Source: Hongsoonwoonella zoysiae
GTDB lineage: Bacteria > Pseudomonadota > Alphaproteobacteria > Rhizobiales > Stappiaceae
NCBI RefSeq assembly: GCF_013266695.1
Contig: NZ_JABRXF010000001.1
Location: forward strand, 1,555,736 to 1,619,735
DNA length: 64,000 nucleotides
Direction: 5' to 3'
In this document: positions 44,481 to 52,914 of the stretch, piece by piece
Layout: the number at the start of each line of letters is the position of its first letter
Numbering within the stretch: the stretch's first letter is position 1
Translations under genes and position numbers: made by a program
Notes under the pieces: model-generated
The model's input: only the letters and a program-made list of their open reading frames with translations
What the model was told of the DNA's origin: nothing
The model's database searches: none

Positions 44481-45665
44481 CTAGTCCTTGACGAAAAGCT
44501 GGCGCGGCCGGTCGCAAAGGCACTCGGCCGGTCCGTCCGGCGTGATGAGGATGCTCTCGGTAATCTCAAGCCCCCAGTCCTCCATCCAAAGGCCCGGCAT
44601 GAAATGGAAGGTCATTCCAGGCTCCAGAACCGTTTCGTCCTCAAGGCGGATGGAGATCGTCCTCTCACCCCAGTCGGGCGGATAGGACAGGCCGATCGGA
44701 TAGCCGGCGCGCGCCGCCCTGTCGATGCCGGCGCGCTCCAGCGGGATCGCCAGCGCACGGGCGACATCTGCGGCCATGTTGCCGGCGCGCGCGGCTTCAA
44801 GGCCGGCTTCCAGTCCCTCGATCAGCGCCTTTTCGGCGTCGAGAATATGTTGCGGCGGCTTGCCGAGGTAGATCGTGCGGCAGAGCGGCGCGTGATAGCG
44901 CCGGTAGCAGCCGGCCAGTTCGAAGAACGTTCCGGCGTCCTTCTGGAACGTGCGCCCGTCCCATGTGAGGTGCGGGGCGGCCGCGTCCGATCCGCTCGGC
45001 AGAAGCGGCACGATGGAGGGGTAGTCGCCCCAACCGTCGCCCACGCCTCGTATCGCATCGGCATAGATCTCGGCAACGAGGTCGTTCTTCTTCATGCCCG
45101 GTTCGATGCGCTCGAGCACCCCGTCGAACACCTTTTCGGAGATGCGCGCCGCCTGGCGCATGAAGACGATTTCCTCGTCGGATTTCACCGCCCGCTGCCA
45201 ATTCACCATCGCTGTGGCGTCGACGAAATAGGCATCGGGCAATTCTTCCTGAAGCGTGAGATACGCCTTGGCCGAGAAGTAGTAGTTCTCAAGCTCAAGC
45301 CCGATGCGGCTTCCCCCGTATCCCTTGTCGCGGATGTGGGCGGCCAGCATCTCCATCGGGTGGCAGAGCGTCGACTGGACGTAGTGGTCGGGATACCAGG
45401 ACACGCGCTCGTCCTGCATCCACACGGTGCGCACGGCGCCGTTCGCGTCCTGGCGCCGGCCCCACCAGATCGGTTCTTCGTCGTGGAACACCAGGACGCC
45501 CTGGTGGACGTAGAACGACCAGCCGTCGTAGCCGGTCAGCCACGCCATGTTGGCCGGGTCTTCTATGAACAGCAGGTCTATTTCCTGTGCGGCCATGGCC
45601 TCGCGCACCTTGGCGAGGCGGCGTTCATACTCGGCTTGCGAAAAGGGAAGCTGCGACGCGGGCAT
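44481..45665 (-). CDS. doeA: Ectoine hydrolase DoeA (M24/creatinase-like)
   Basis: A 394-residue creatinase-like M24 protein that opens the ectoine ring to N-acetyl-2,4-diaminobutyrate. Family hallmarks of DoeA (EutD) are strong: AWLTGYDGWSFYVHQ, WGRRQDANGA, YPDHYVQST, PPDWGERT and the C-terminal GLWMEDWGLEITESILIT. The usual M24 metal aspartates are not evident (FFELAGCYRRYHAPLCRT), consistent with creatinase-type, metal-independent members. The ATG at 45665 has AGGAGG four bases upstream; the ORF extends to 45761 without support. First gene of the operon, divergent from the ehu genes. Confidence 0.92.
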   Translation of the reverse strand: MPASQLPFSQAEYERRLAKVREAMAAQEIDLLFIEDPANMAWLTGYDGWSFYVHQGVLVFHDEEPIWWGRRQDANGAVRTVWMQDERVSWYPDHYVQSTLCHPMEMLAAHIRDKGYGGSRIGLELENYYFSAKAYLTLQEELPDAYFVDATAMVNWQRAVKSDEEIVFMRQAARISEKVFDGVLERIEPGMKKNDLVAEIYADAIRGVGDGWGDYPSIVPLLPSGSDAAAPHLTWDGRTFQKDAGTFFELAGCYRRYHAPLCRTIYLGKPPQHILDAEKALIEGLEAGLEAARAGNMAADVARALAIPLERAGIDRAARAGYPIGLSYPPDWGERTISIRLEDETVLEPGMTFHFMPGLWMEDWGLEITESILITPDGPAECLCDRPRQLFVKD

Positions 45666-45795
45666 TGATCCTCCTGACATGAAACGGGACGCGCCGTGAC
45701 CGACTCTTTCAAGCGGCCCTGATTTTCGATGGATGTGAGCGCTTTTGCCGGCTCTTGCCAAGTCCTGGCCGGAAAAATCGGCTTACCGCTCTATT

Positions 45796-45886
45796 TGTAT
45801 ACATCTATGCGGCAAGCCAATAGCTTAAAAGCGACATTCCAAGGTCGCATGCGTTGACATATCGTCATTTAACGCAATGCTGTACA
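45796..45886. promoter_or_regulatory. Probable GntR operators and promoter between doeA and ehuB
   Basis: TGTATACA (45796-45803) is a perfect palindrome in the style of FadR-type GntR sites. A related word TGTACACA lies at 45881-45888. TTGACA at 45854-45859 may be the -35 of the ehuB promoter, with the second site overlapping the start-site region. This fits control of both operons by the GntR protein at 42624. Confidence 0.5.
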
Positions 45887-45939
45887 CAACCGCGCTGATG
45901 GCGCGGGTTTTCCATCACCATAAAAAAGGGGATAAGCAC

Positions 45940-46788
45940 ATGAGGCGTACGTTCTTGAAAGGCATTCTCGCCGCCGGTGTCGCAGCCGTCACCTTTGGTG
46001 CGGTATCGGTTCAGGCCGGTCCGCTGATGGAGCGGATCGAAAGCGGCGAAACAATCCGTCTGGGCTTTGCCAACGAGGTTCCCTGGGCCTATCCGGGCGA
46101 GAACAACAAGCCGCTCGGCTTCGTCAACGCCTATACCATCGGCGTCCTGAAGCAGATGGGCTATGACAATATTGAGCCGGTCGTGACCGAATGGGGAGGG
46201 CTCATTCCGGGGCTCAAGGCCAATCGTTTCGACCTCATCACCGGCGGCATGTACATCCTTGAAAGCCGCTGCGAGAACGTCGCGTTTTCCGAGCCGATGG
46301 GCCGGTTCGGCGATGCCTTCATCGTCGCCGAGGGCAATCCCAAGGGCATCGAGAACTATCAGGATCTGAAGGAAAAGGACGCGCTCTTCGTCACGGGCGC
46401 GGGGTACAACACCGTCGAGGCCGCCAAGAAGGAAGGCGTTCCGGAGGGGAATATCCTGACCGTTCCCGGACCGACCGAAATTCTCGCCGCGGTCAAGGCG
46501 GGCCGCGCGGATGCCGGCGGCGTGACCTATTTCACGGCGCTCAATCTTGCCAAGGAATCGGAAGACGAGGTTGACGTGACCGATCCCGGCGCATTGCCCG
46601 ACTGGACGCTGAACTGGGTCGGTATCGCCTTCCGCGACGCCGATCAGGACTTCCTCGACAAGTTCAACGCCGCCCAGAAGGAATATCTGGGGTCTGCCGA
46701 CATGCTCGGCACGGTGGCGGAATACGGCTACACCGAATCCCAGCTTCCGGGCGACGTGACGACCGAGTGGGTCTGCTCCAATCGCTGA
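45940..46788 (+). CDS. ehuB: Ectoine/hydroxyectoine binding protein EhuB
   Basis: A 282-residue periplasmic binding protein of the polar amino-acid family. The signal peptide MRRTFLKGILAAGVAAVTFGAVSVQA carries RRxFLK, suggesting Tat export. The mature domain starts IRLGFANEVPWAYP; aromatic residues here are expected to form the cage around the ectoine ring. GMYILESRCENVAFSEP follows near residue 100. Start at 45940 after AAAAAGGGGAT. First gene of ehuBCDA; identity as EhuB rests on gene order and the following ectoine genes. Confidence 0.9.
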   Translation: MRRTFLKGILAAGVAAVTFGAVSVQAGPLMERIESGETIRLGFANEVPWAYPGENNKPLGFVNAYTIGVLKQMGYDNIEPVVTEWGGLIPGLKANRFDLITGGMYILESRCENVAFSEPMGRFGDAFIVAEGNPKGIENYQDLKEKDALFVTGAGYNTVEAAKKEGVPEGNILTVPGPTEILAAVKAGRADAGGVTYFTALNLAKESEDEVDVTDPGALPDWTLNWVGIAFRDADQDFLDKFNAAQKEYLGSADMLGTVAEYGYTESQLPGDVTTEWVCSNR

Positions 46789-46802
46789 CGCTGGCGGTTT
46801 CG

Positions 46803-46830
46803 CGGGCGGGCTGCGGACGTAGCCCGCCCG
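46803..46830 (+). other. 10-bp stem between ehuB and ehuC
   Basis: CGGGCGGGCT (46803-46812) and AGCCCGCCCG (46821-46830) form a perfect 10-bp stem 14 bases past the ehuB stop; a pyrimidine-rich GTCTTCTTTC follows. It is likely an intra-operon attenuator or stabilising structure favouring ehuB. Confidence 0.65.
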
Positions 46831-46867
46831 GTCTTCTTTCCTGAAAATCAATCTTCGGAACCCCGGC

Positions 46868-47533
46868 ATGAGCTACCTTGAGTTCCTCGCCGAGTTCGGT
46901 CCCCGTTTCGTCGATGGCTCGGTCGTTACCGCCATGCAGACGGTGCTGGCCGCTGCGCTTGCGATAGCGATCGCCGTGGCGATGGGGCTGATGCGGCTTT
47001 CCAGGAGTGTGCCCGTCAGATGGTTCGCGACGGTCTATATCGAGATCTTTCGCGGAACGTCCCTTCTGGTTCAGCTTTACTGGATCTTCTTCGTGCTGCC
47101 GCTCTTCGGCATCTCGCTGGAAAAGTTCACCGCCGGTTTCGTGGCGGTGGGCATGAACCTCGGCGCCTATGGCGCGGAGCTTGTGCGCGGCGCGATCCTC
47201 TCCGTGCCCAAGGGCCAGTGGGAGGCGGCGCTGGCGCTCAACATGTCGCCCGCCAAGAGGATGATCAGGGTCATCTTCCCCCAGGCGTTCCTCAACATGC
47301 TTCCTCCTTGGGGAAACCTCCTGATCGAGCTTTTGAAAGGCACGGCGCTCGTCTCGCTGATTTCCGTCGCCGACCTAATGTTCGAATCCAAGCAGATCAA
47401 TTCCACCACCTTCCTGTCCGCTCAGGCGTTCGGCACGGCGCTCGTCATTTATTACGTGATGTCGCGCTTCGTCATCACGCCGTTCATGCGCTGGCTTGAG
47501 CGCGTCATGGCGCGCAAGATGGGGAGGGCGTGA
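46868..47533 (+). CDS. ehuC: Ectoine ABC transporter permease EhuC
   Basis: A 221-residue His/Glu/Gln-type permease with about five hydrophobic helices. Typical family segments are IEIFRGTSLLVQLYWIFFVLP and the coupling loop VPKGQWEAALALNMSPAKRM, then FPQAFLNMLPPWGN. It is followed three bases later by ehuD. Together EhuC and EhuD form the membrane channel. Confidence 0.9.
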   Translation: MSYLEFLAEFGPRFVDGSVVTAMQTVLAAALAIAIAVAMGLMRLSRSVPVRWFATVYIEIFRGTSLLVQLYWIFFVLPLFGISLEKFTAGFVAVGMNLGAYGAELVRGAILSVPKGQWEAALALNMSPAKRMIRVIFPQAFLNMLPPWGNLLIELLKGTALVSLISVADLMFESKQINSTTFLSAQAFGTALVIYYVMSRFVITPFMRWLERVMARKMGRA

Positions 47534-47536
47534 CAA

Positions 47537-48205
47537 ATGTTCGACTGGCGATGGGACTTCACCTTCGAAATATTGCCCCGCCTGTTGTTGGCGACCGTCA
47601 ACACGCTCATGGCCGCCGGCGCCGGCTATGCGATAGCCGTCGTGCTCGGCCTCGTGCTTGCGCTCGCGCAGCGCACGCCCTACCGCGCACTTACCTATGC
47701 GGTGCGCGAACTCGTGGAGTTCATCCGCTCCACGCCGCTGGTGCTGCAGATCTTCTTCGTCTTCTATGTCGGGCCGCAGTTCGGCATTCGGCTTGCGCCC
47801 TGGACGGCGGGCATGATCGCCATCGGCCTGCATTACGCGGCCTACCTTTCGGAGGTTTACCGCGGCGGGCTTGAAAGCGTGCCCAAGGGCCAGTGGGAAG
47901 CCTCGCTTGCGCTCAACCTCAGCCCCGCGCGCACCTATTTTCGCATCATCATCCCGCAGGCGCTGCCGCCGTCGCTTGCCGGCATGGGCAATTATCTCGT
48001 CGGCATCTTCAAGGATACACCGATGCTGTCGGTGATCGGTGTCGCCGAGCTCATGCACACCGCCAATGCGATCGGCTCCGAAAGTTACCGTTTCCTCGAG
48101 CCCTATACGCTCGTTGGCGTAATATTCCTTGCGATCTCCCTGCCGACCGCCGCCCTCATCAGGGTCTTCGAGGCCTGGGTGCGCAGACAACTCGGAATGA
48201 GCTGA
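47537..48205 (+). CDS. ehuD: Ectoine ABC transporter permease EhuD
   Basis: A 222-residue permease paralogous to EhuC. It has the segments VEFIRSTPLVLQIFFVFYVGP and the coupling loop VPKGQWEASLALNLSPARTY, then IPQALPPSLAGMGNYLVG. Its stop (TGA) overlaps the ehuA start by one base. Confidence 0.9.
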   Translation: MFDWRWDFTFEILPRLLLATVNTLMAAGAGYAIAVVLGLVLALAQRTPYRALTYAVRELVEFIRSTPLVLQIFFVFYVGPQFGIRLAPWTAGMIAIGLHYAAYLSEVYRGGLESVPKGQWEASLALNLSPARTYFRIIIPQALPPSLAGMGNYLVGIFKDTPMLSVIGVAELMHTANAIGSESYRFLEPYTLVGVIFLAISLPTAALIRVFEAWVRRQLGMS

Positions 48206-49026
48206 TGACAAAGGAAACCCTGTCCGATTTTCCGCTGGAGCTTGAGGGTGCGGATGTGCCCATGGTCCGCTTCAGCAAGGTCACAAAGCGCTACGGCGAC
48301 CTCACAGTGCTCGATTCGCTCGATCTTGATGTCGCCGAGGGCGAGATGGTGACGATCATCGGGCCATCCGGCTCCGGCAAGACGACCGTGCTTCGCATGC
48401 TGATGACGCTTGAAACGATCAACGAGGGCGTCATCTATGTGGATGGAAAGCCGCTCACCCACATGCCGGGCAACGGCGGGCTCGTGCCTGCCGACAATCG
48501 CTATTTGCGGAAAATGCGCGCCAATATCGGCATGTGTTTCCAGCATTTCAACCTGTTCCCGCATATGACGGCGATCGAGAACTGCATGGAAGGCCCGGTA
48601 CATGTTCTGGGTCTGCCGAAGCGGGAAGCGCGCGAACGCTCCGAGGAGCTTCTGGAGATGGTCGGCATGGCCGACAAGCGTGACCAGCATCCCTCGCGCC
48701 TTTCCGGCGGCCAGCAGCAGCGCGTGGCGATCGCGCGCGCGCTCGCAATGCGGCCCAAGGTGATGCTCTTCGACGAGGTGACGTCGGCTCTCGATCCGGA
48801 GGTGATAGGCGAGGTGACGAACGTCATCCGCAGGCTTGTGGCCGAGCATAACCTGACGATGCTCATGGTCACGCACCAGATGGGCTTCGCGAAGGATATT
48901 TCGGATCGCGTGTGTTTCTTCTTCGGTGGCCGGATCGAGGAGCAGGGCAAACCGGAAGATCTTTTCGGCAATCCGCAAAGGGAGCGCACGCAGCAGTTCC
49001 TGAGCGCGGTGAAGGAAGCCTCCTGA
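48205..49026 (+). CDS. ehuA: Ectoine ABC transporter ATP-binding protein EhuA
   Basis: A 273-residue ATPase with Walker A GPSGSGKTT, signature [15 protein letters not shown], Walker B VMLFDEVTSALDPE and H-loop VTHQMGFA, all canonical for polar amino-acid ABC transporters. An insertion around PLTHMPGNGGLVPADNR (about residue 90-107) is typical for EhuA-like proteins. Start and stop overlap both neighbours by one base, so the operon is tightly packed from ehuC to eutC. Confidence 0.9.
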   Translation: MTKETLSDFPLELEGADVPMVRFSKVTKRYGDLTVLDSLDLDVAEGEMVTIIGPSGSGKTTVLRMLMTLETINEGVIYVDGKPLTHMPGNGGLVPADNRYLRKMRANIGMCFQHFNLFPHMTAIENCMEGPVHVLGLPKREARERSEELLEMVGMADKRDQHPSRLSGGQQQRVAIARALAMRPKVMLFDEVTSALDPEVIGEVTNVIRRLVAEHNLTMLMVTHQMGFAKDISDRVCFFFGGRIEEQGKPEDLFGNPQRERTQQFLSAVKEAS

Positions 49027-50030
49027 TGCTTGACCTCGCCGATATTCTTGCCGCCCGCAATACGATTTCCGGCACGGTCGCGCGTACGCCCCTCGTGCCA
49101 TCGCTTCACATGAGTTCCGTCGCCGGGCAGGACTTTCTTCTTAAGCTAGAGAACACGCAGCCCATTGGGGCTTTCAAGCTGCGCGGCGCGGTCAACGCCG
49201 TCTTCAACCTTGGCGAGGGGGCCAGGGGCGTAACCTGCTGTTCCACCGGCAACCACGGGCGCGGCGTGGCTTATGCTGCGCGCGCCAAGGGCATTCCGGC
49301 GGTCATATGCATGTCCTCGCTCGTGCCGCAAACAAAGGTCGACGGCATCCGGGCGCTGGGCGCGGATGTGCGCATTACCGGCAGAAGCCAGGACGATGCG
49401 CTTGCCGAAAGCCTCAGGCTTTGCGAGGCCGAAGGCCTTACCGAAATCTCGCCGTTCGACGATCCTTACGTGATCGCAGGGCAGGGCACCATCGGGCTTG
49501 AACTTTTCGAGGATCGGCCGGATCTCGACACCATCCTCGTGCCCCTTTCGGGCGGCGGGCTTGCCGGCGGTGTCGCGCGCGCGGCCAAAGCCATCAGGCC
49601 GGATGTGAAGGTCATCGGCATTTCGATGGACCGGGGGGCTGCCATGCACGCCTCGCTTCTTGCCGGCCATCCGGTGGAGGTGCAGGAAGTGGCAAGCCTT
49701 GCGGATTCGCTCGGCGGCGGCATCGGCCTGGAAAACCGCCTGTCCTTCGCCCTTTGCCGGGATTACCTCGACGATGTCGTGCTGGTTACGGAAGAAGAGA
49801 TCTACCGCGCCATGCAGACGCTTTACTACGAGGACAGGATCGTGGCGGAAGGTGCTTGCGTCGTCGGCATCGCCGCCATGCAGTCGGGCAAGCTGCCGAA
49901 GCCGAAAGGCCCTGTCGCCACCATCGTCACCGGCCGCAATGTCGATATGGAAGTCTTCACGCGTGTCGTCACGGGGCAGGACGTGACCCTGGGCGATCTT
50001 ACCATCAAGGGACGGCGCTATGGCGCATGA
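49026..50030 (+). CDS. eutB: Threonine dehydratase-like PLP enzyme EutB
   Basis: A 334-residue fold-type II PLP enzyme resembling threonine/serine dehydratases. The PLP lysine is in IGAFKLRGAVNA near residue 52; STGNHGRGVAYAA and the glycine-rich PLSGGGLAGGVA phosphate loop follow. In rhizobial and Ruegeria ectoine clusters this is eutB, linked to the hydroxyectoine branch. It overlaps ehuA by one base and eutC by 11 bases. The usual partner eutA is not present between ehuA and eutB. Confidence 0.88.
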   Translation: MLDLADILAARNTISGTVARTPLVPSLHMSSVAGQDFLLKLENTQPIGAFKLRGAVNAVFNLGEGARGVTCCSTGNHGRGVAYAARAKGIPAVICMSSLVPQTKVDGIRALGADVRITGRSQDDALAESLRLCEAEGLTEISPFDDPYVIAGQGTIGLELFEDRPDLDTILVPLSGGGLAGGVARAAKAIRPDVKVIGISMDRGAAMHASLLAGHPVEVQEVASLADSLGGGIGLENRLSFALCRDYLDDVVLVTEEEIYRAMQTLYYEDRIVAEGACVVGIAAMQSGKLPKPKGPVATIVTGRNVDMEVFTRVVTGQDVTLGDLTIKGRRYGA

Positions 50031-51012
50031 CATCAAGATCCTGACGGAAACCGAACTTCGCGAGGCGGTGAAACTCGACCTTGCGGCCATCGACGTGGTG
50101 GAGCATGCCTTTGCCGCGCTCGCCACCGGCAAGGTCGTCATGCCGCCGATCCTTTCCATGGCGATCGAGGAGGCGAATGGCGAGGTCGACGTCAAGACGG
50201 CCTATATTCCGGGGTTTGACGGTTTTGCGATCAAGGTCAGCCCCGGCTTTTTCGACAATCCGAAGCTGGGTCTCCCAAGCCTCAACGGGCTGATGATCCT
50301 GTTTTCGGCGAAAACCGGCCTCGTGGAAGCGCTCTTTCTCGACAACGGCTACCTGACGGATGTTCGCACGGCCGCCGCCGGGGCCGTCGCCGCGCGTCAC
50401 ATGGCGCCCGAAAATGTGGAAACGGCAGGCGTCATCGGTACGGGCGTGCAGGCGCGCCTGCAGATGGAGGCCGCCCATCTCGTCCGTCGCTTCTCGCGCG
50501 TGCTCGTCTGGGGGCGTGACATGGCGAAAGCGGAAGCCTGCGCCAGAGACATTGCCGAAACGCTCGGCATCGAAGCGCGGGCGGAGGCCGATCCCGCCCG
50601 CCTTGTGGCCGAAAGCCAGCTTGTCGTGACGACGACGCCCTCGCGTGAGCCTGTCTTCAAGGCGGATTGGCTGCATCCGGGCCTTCACGTCACGGCGATG
50701 GGGTCCGACCAGGGCGAGAAGAACGAGATCGAGCCGCGCGCCCTTGTCGATGCGAGCGCCTATATCTGTGACCGGGTCAGCCAGTGCGAGGCGCTGGGCG
50801 AGCTTCGCACGGCGATTGCCGCCGGGCTGTGGAGCGGCGACATGCCTGCCGAACTCGGGGCCGTCGTTACCGGCGCGGTTCCCGCGCGGCGCTCGGCTGA
50901 AGACATCACGATTTGCGACCTGACGGGCACGGGCGCGCAGGATACGGCGATCGCCACTCATGCGCTGCAATGCGTGGCCTCCGTCGGCGCGGGTACGACC
51001 ATACGCGCCTGA
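50020..51012 (+). CDS. eutC: Ornithine cyclodeaminase-like protein EutC
   Basis: A 330-residue member of the ornithine cyclodeaminase/mu-crystallin family. The NAD(P)-binding motif is GVIGTGVQARLQME near residue 138, preceded by a family-typical YLTDVRTAAAGAVAARHMA. In ectoine clusters this is eutC and is assigned to hydroxyectoine conversion. Its start overlaps eutB by 11 bases. The exact reaction is not established from sequence. Confidence 0.88.
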   Translation: MAHDIKILTETELREAVKLDLAAIDVVEHAFAALATGKVVMPPILSMAIEEANGEVDVKTAYIPGFDGFAIKVSPGFFDNPKLGLPSLNGLMILFSAKTGLVEALFLDNGYLTDVRTAAAGAVAARHMAPENVETAGVIGTGVQARLQMEAAHLVRRFSRVLVWGRDMAKAEACARDIAETLGIEARAEADPARLVAESQLVVTTTPSREPVFKADWLHPGLHVTAMGSDQGEKNEIEPRALVDASAYICDRVSQCEALGELRTAIAAGLWSGDMPAELGAVVTGAVPARRSAEDITICDLTGTGAQDTAIATHALQCVASVGAGTTIRA

Positions 51013-51044
51013 GGGCAGGGGCTTGCGGTGTTGAGGGCTCAACG

Positions 51045-52259
51045 ATGTATGCCAACCCGTTTTCCGATGAGGAGCTTGCCCGCAGGCACGCCGCCGTGCG
51101 TGAGCGAATTCAGGCGCGCGACCTCGATCTCATCATGCTGTCGACGCCGGAAAATATCTTTTATCTCACCGGCCTCGACCATTGGGGCTACTTCGCGCCC
51201 CATCTGTTGATCGTCCCGGCGGACGATCAGATGGTGCTCATCACCCGCGCCATGGAGCGGGTCACCATCGCCCATCAGGTCAGGAACGCTCTCTTCGAGG
51301 GCCATTCCGACAGCGAGACGGCGGCCGACATGGCCGTGCGGCATCTCCAGAACCGGCCAACGGCACAGCGCCGCCAGCGCGAAACACTGGAGCAGGCGGA
51401 AGATGTGATCGCCGCCCTGCCGGGCCGCGCCCGGCGCATCGGCATGGAAACATGGTCCGCCGGCCATTCCTACGGTTTCGGCCGCGCCTTGCGCGACAGC
51501 CTGGAGGATATCGAATGGGTCGATGTGACCGGTCTTGTCGATGAGTTGCGGCTCGTGAAATCTTCAGAAGAGCAGGAGATGATGCGCCGCGCGGCGCTTG
51601 CTGGCGATGCAGGCACGCAGGCCGCTATCGCCGCCATTCATGACGGCGCGTCCGAAATGGACGTGGCGGCGGAATGTCTTGCCGCGATGACGCGCGCCGG
51701 CGGCACGCCGCCCGGCTTCGGCCCGTTCATTCGTCCGGACGCGCGCATGGCCGAAGAGCATACGACTTGGGGTCAGGGCGTTTACCGCGCCGGAGAACGC
51801 GTGTTTCTGGAAATCGCGGGTTGTGTCGCCCGTTACAACGCCCCGCAAGGCCGTCTCGTCCATATCGGCGGGGTGCCTGACGCGGATGCCGAAATGGCGG
51901 AGATCGCGAAGTCGGCGTTTCAGGCGATCCTTGACGGGCTTCGCCCCGGCGTCAGGGCGCGCGATGTTTATGCCGCCTGGCAGCATGTGGTGAATGACGC
52001 CGGCATGCCGCATTACCGGCGCCACCACTGCGGGTATCTGGTCGGCATCGGCTTTCCGCCGTCGTGGACCGGGGGTAACCGTGTAACGGGGCTTCGCCAC
52101 GACAGCGATCTTGAGATCAAGGAAGGCATGACCTTTCACGCCATGTCCTGGTTCACCGAGACCGGGCGGGGAAATTTCTTCGTCTCCAACACCGTTCTCC
52201 TCGCCCCGGAAGGTGCTGAGGTGCTGACAAAGACGCCGCCGGGGCCTACAGGTGTCTGA
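51045..52259 (+). CDS. Second M24/creatinase-like protein
   Basis: A 404-residue creatinase-like M24 protein, distinct from DoeA. Residues about 1-130 form the creatinase N domain (IFYLTGLDHWGYFAPHLL) and the rest the pita-bread domain (FLEIAGCVARYNAPQGR, YRRHHCGYLVGIGFPPSW, DLEIKEGMTFHAMSWF). As in DoeA, the paired metal aspartates are not seen, so it is likely a metal-independent hydrolase. It follows eutC by 32 bases and precedes doeX, inside the ectoine operon. A role in opening hydroxyectoine or a related ring is inference; Xaa-Pro peptidase activity is the alternative, but less likely without metal ligands. Confidence 0.85.
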   Translation: MYANPFSDEELARRHAAVRERIQARDLDLIMLSTPENIFYLTGLDHWGYFAPHLLIVPADDQMVLITRAMERVTIAHQVRNALFEGHSDSETAADMAVRHLQNRPTAQRRQRETLEQAEDVIAALPGRARRIGMETWSAGHSYGFGRALRDSLEDIEWVDVTGLVDELRLVKSSEEQEMMRRAALAGDAGTQAAIAAIHDGASEMDVAAECLAAMTRAGGTPPGFGPFIRPDARMAEEHTTWGQGVYRAGERVFLEIAGCVARYNAPQGRLVHIGGVPDADAEMAEIAKSAFQAILDGLRPGVRARDVYAAWQHVVNDAGMPHYRRHHCGYLVGIGFPPSWTGGNRVTGLRHDSDLEIKEGMTFHAMSWFTETGRGNFFVSNTVLLAPEGAEVLTKTPPGPTGV

Positions 52260-52289
52260 ACGCAAGCATGATCCGTTCGGAAAGGCGCG

Positions 52290-52784
52290 ATGCTGAGGCT
52301 CGACGACCGCGATATTCAGATATTGAAGGTGCTATCCGCCGAGGGGCGGATTTCCAAGGCCGATCTCGCGCGCCGGGTGAACCTCAGTCCCAGCCCTTGC
52401 TGGGAGCGGCTGAAGCGGCTTGAGGAAGCGGGCGTCATCGTCGGCTATCATGCGGAAGTGTCGCTCAAGAAGGTCGCCCCGCATGTGGTCGTTTTCGTCG
52501 CGGCCGAGCTTGAAAGCCATCGCTCGGAAAATTTCCAGGCGTTTGAGCGTGCGGTCCAAAAACATGAGGAAATCGTCGCCTGCTGGGCGCTTGGCGGCGG
52601 CTTCGACTATCTGTTGCAGATCGTCGCCCGCGATATCGACAGCTATCAGCGCCTGATCGACCAGTTGCTGGACGCAAACCTCGGGCTCGTGCGCTACTTC
52701 ACCTATATCGTTACGAAGCCGGTGAAGAGCGGAAACGTCATGCCGTTCGAAACGCTTCTGCCGGACATCGGAGGAGCGGGGTGA
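52290..52784 (+). CDS. doeX: AsnC/Lrp-family regulator DoeX
   Basis: A 164-residue Lrp-type regulator: N-terminal HTH (ISKADLARRVNLSPSPCWERLKRLEEAGVI, residues about 21-50) and a C-terminal RAM effector domain ending in the TYIVTKPVK-type strand. Such a gene accompanies doeA/doeB-type ectoine catabolic genes as doeX and may sense a pathway diamino acid. It lies 30 bases after the M24 gene and 130 bases before doeC. Confidence 0.88.
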   Translation: MLRLDDRDIQILKVLSAEGRISKADLARRVNLSPSPCWERLKRLEEAGVIVGYHAEVSLKKVAPHVVVFVAAELESHRSENFQAFERAVQKHEEIVACWALGGGFDYLLQIVARDIDSYQRLIDQLLDANLGLVRYFTYIVTKPVKSGNVMPFETLLPDIGGAG

Positions 52785-52914
52785 GCGCAGAACAAACCAC
52801 TCTTTCGCCCGATCAATAAAGCCGATCCTTCGGCCAGAGGCCCGAACTTCGAAAAAACCGTCTGCGGAAAACCGCTTACCTTCCCGCCAACTCGACAATA
52901 AGGGAGCGGGGACC

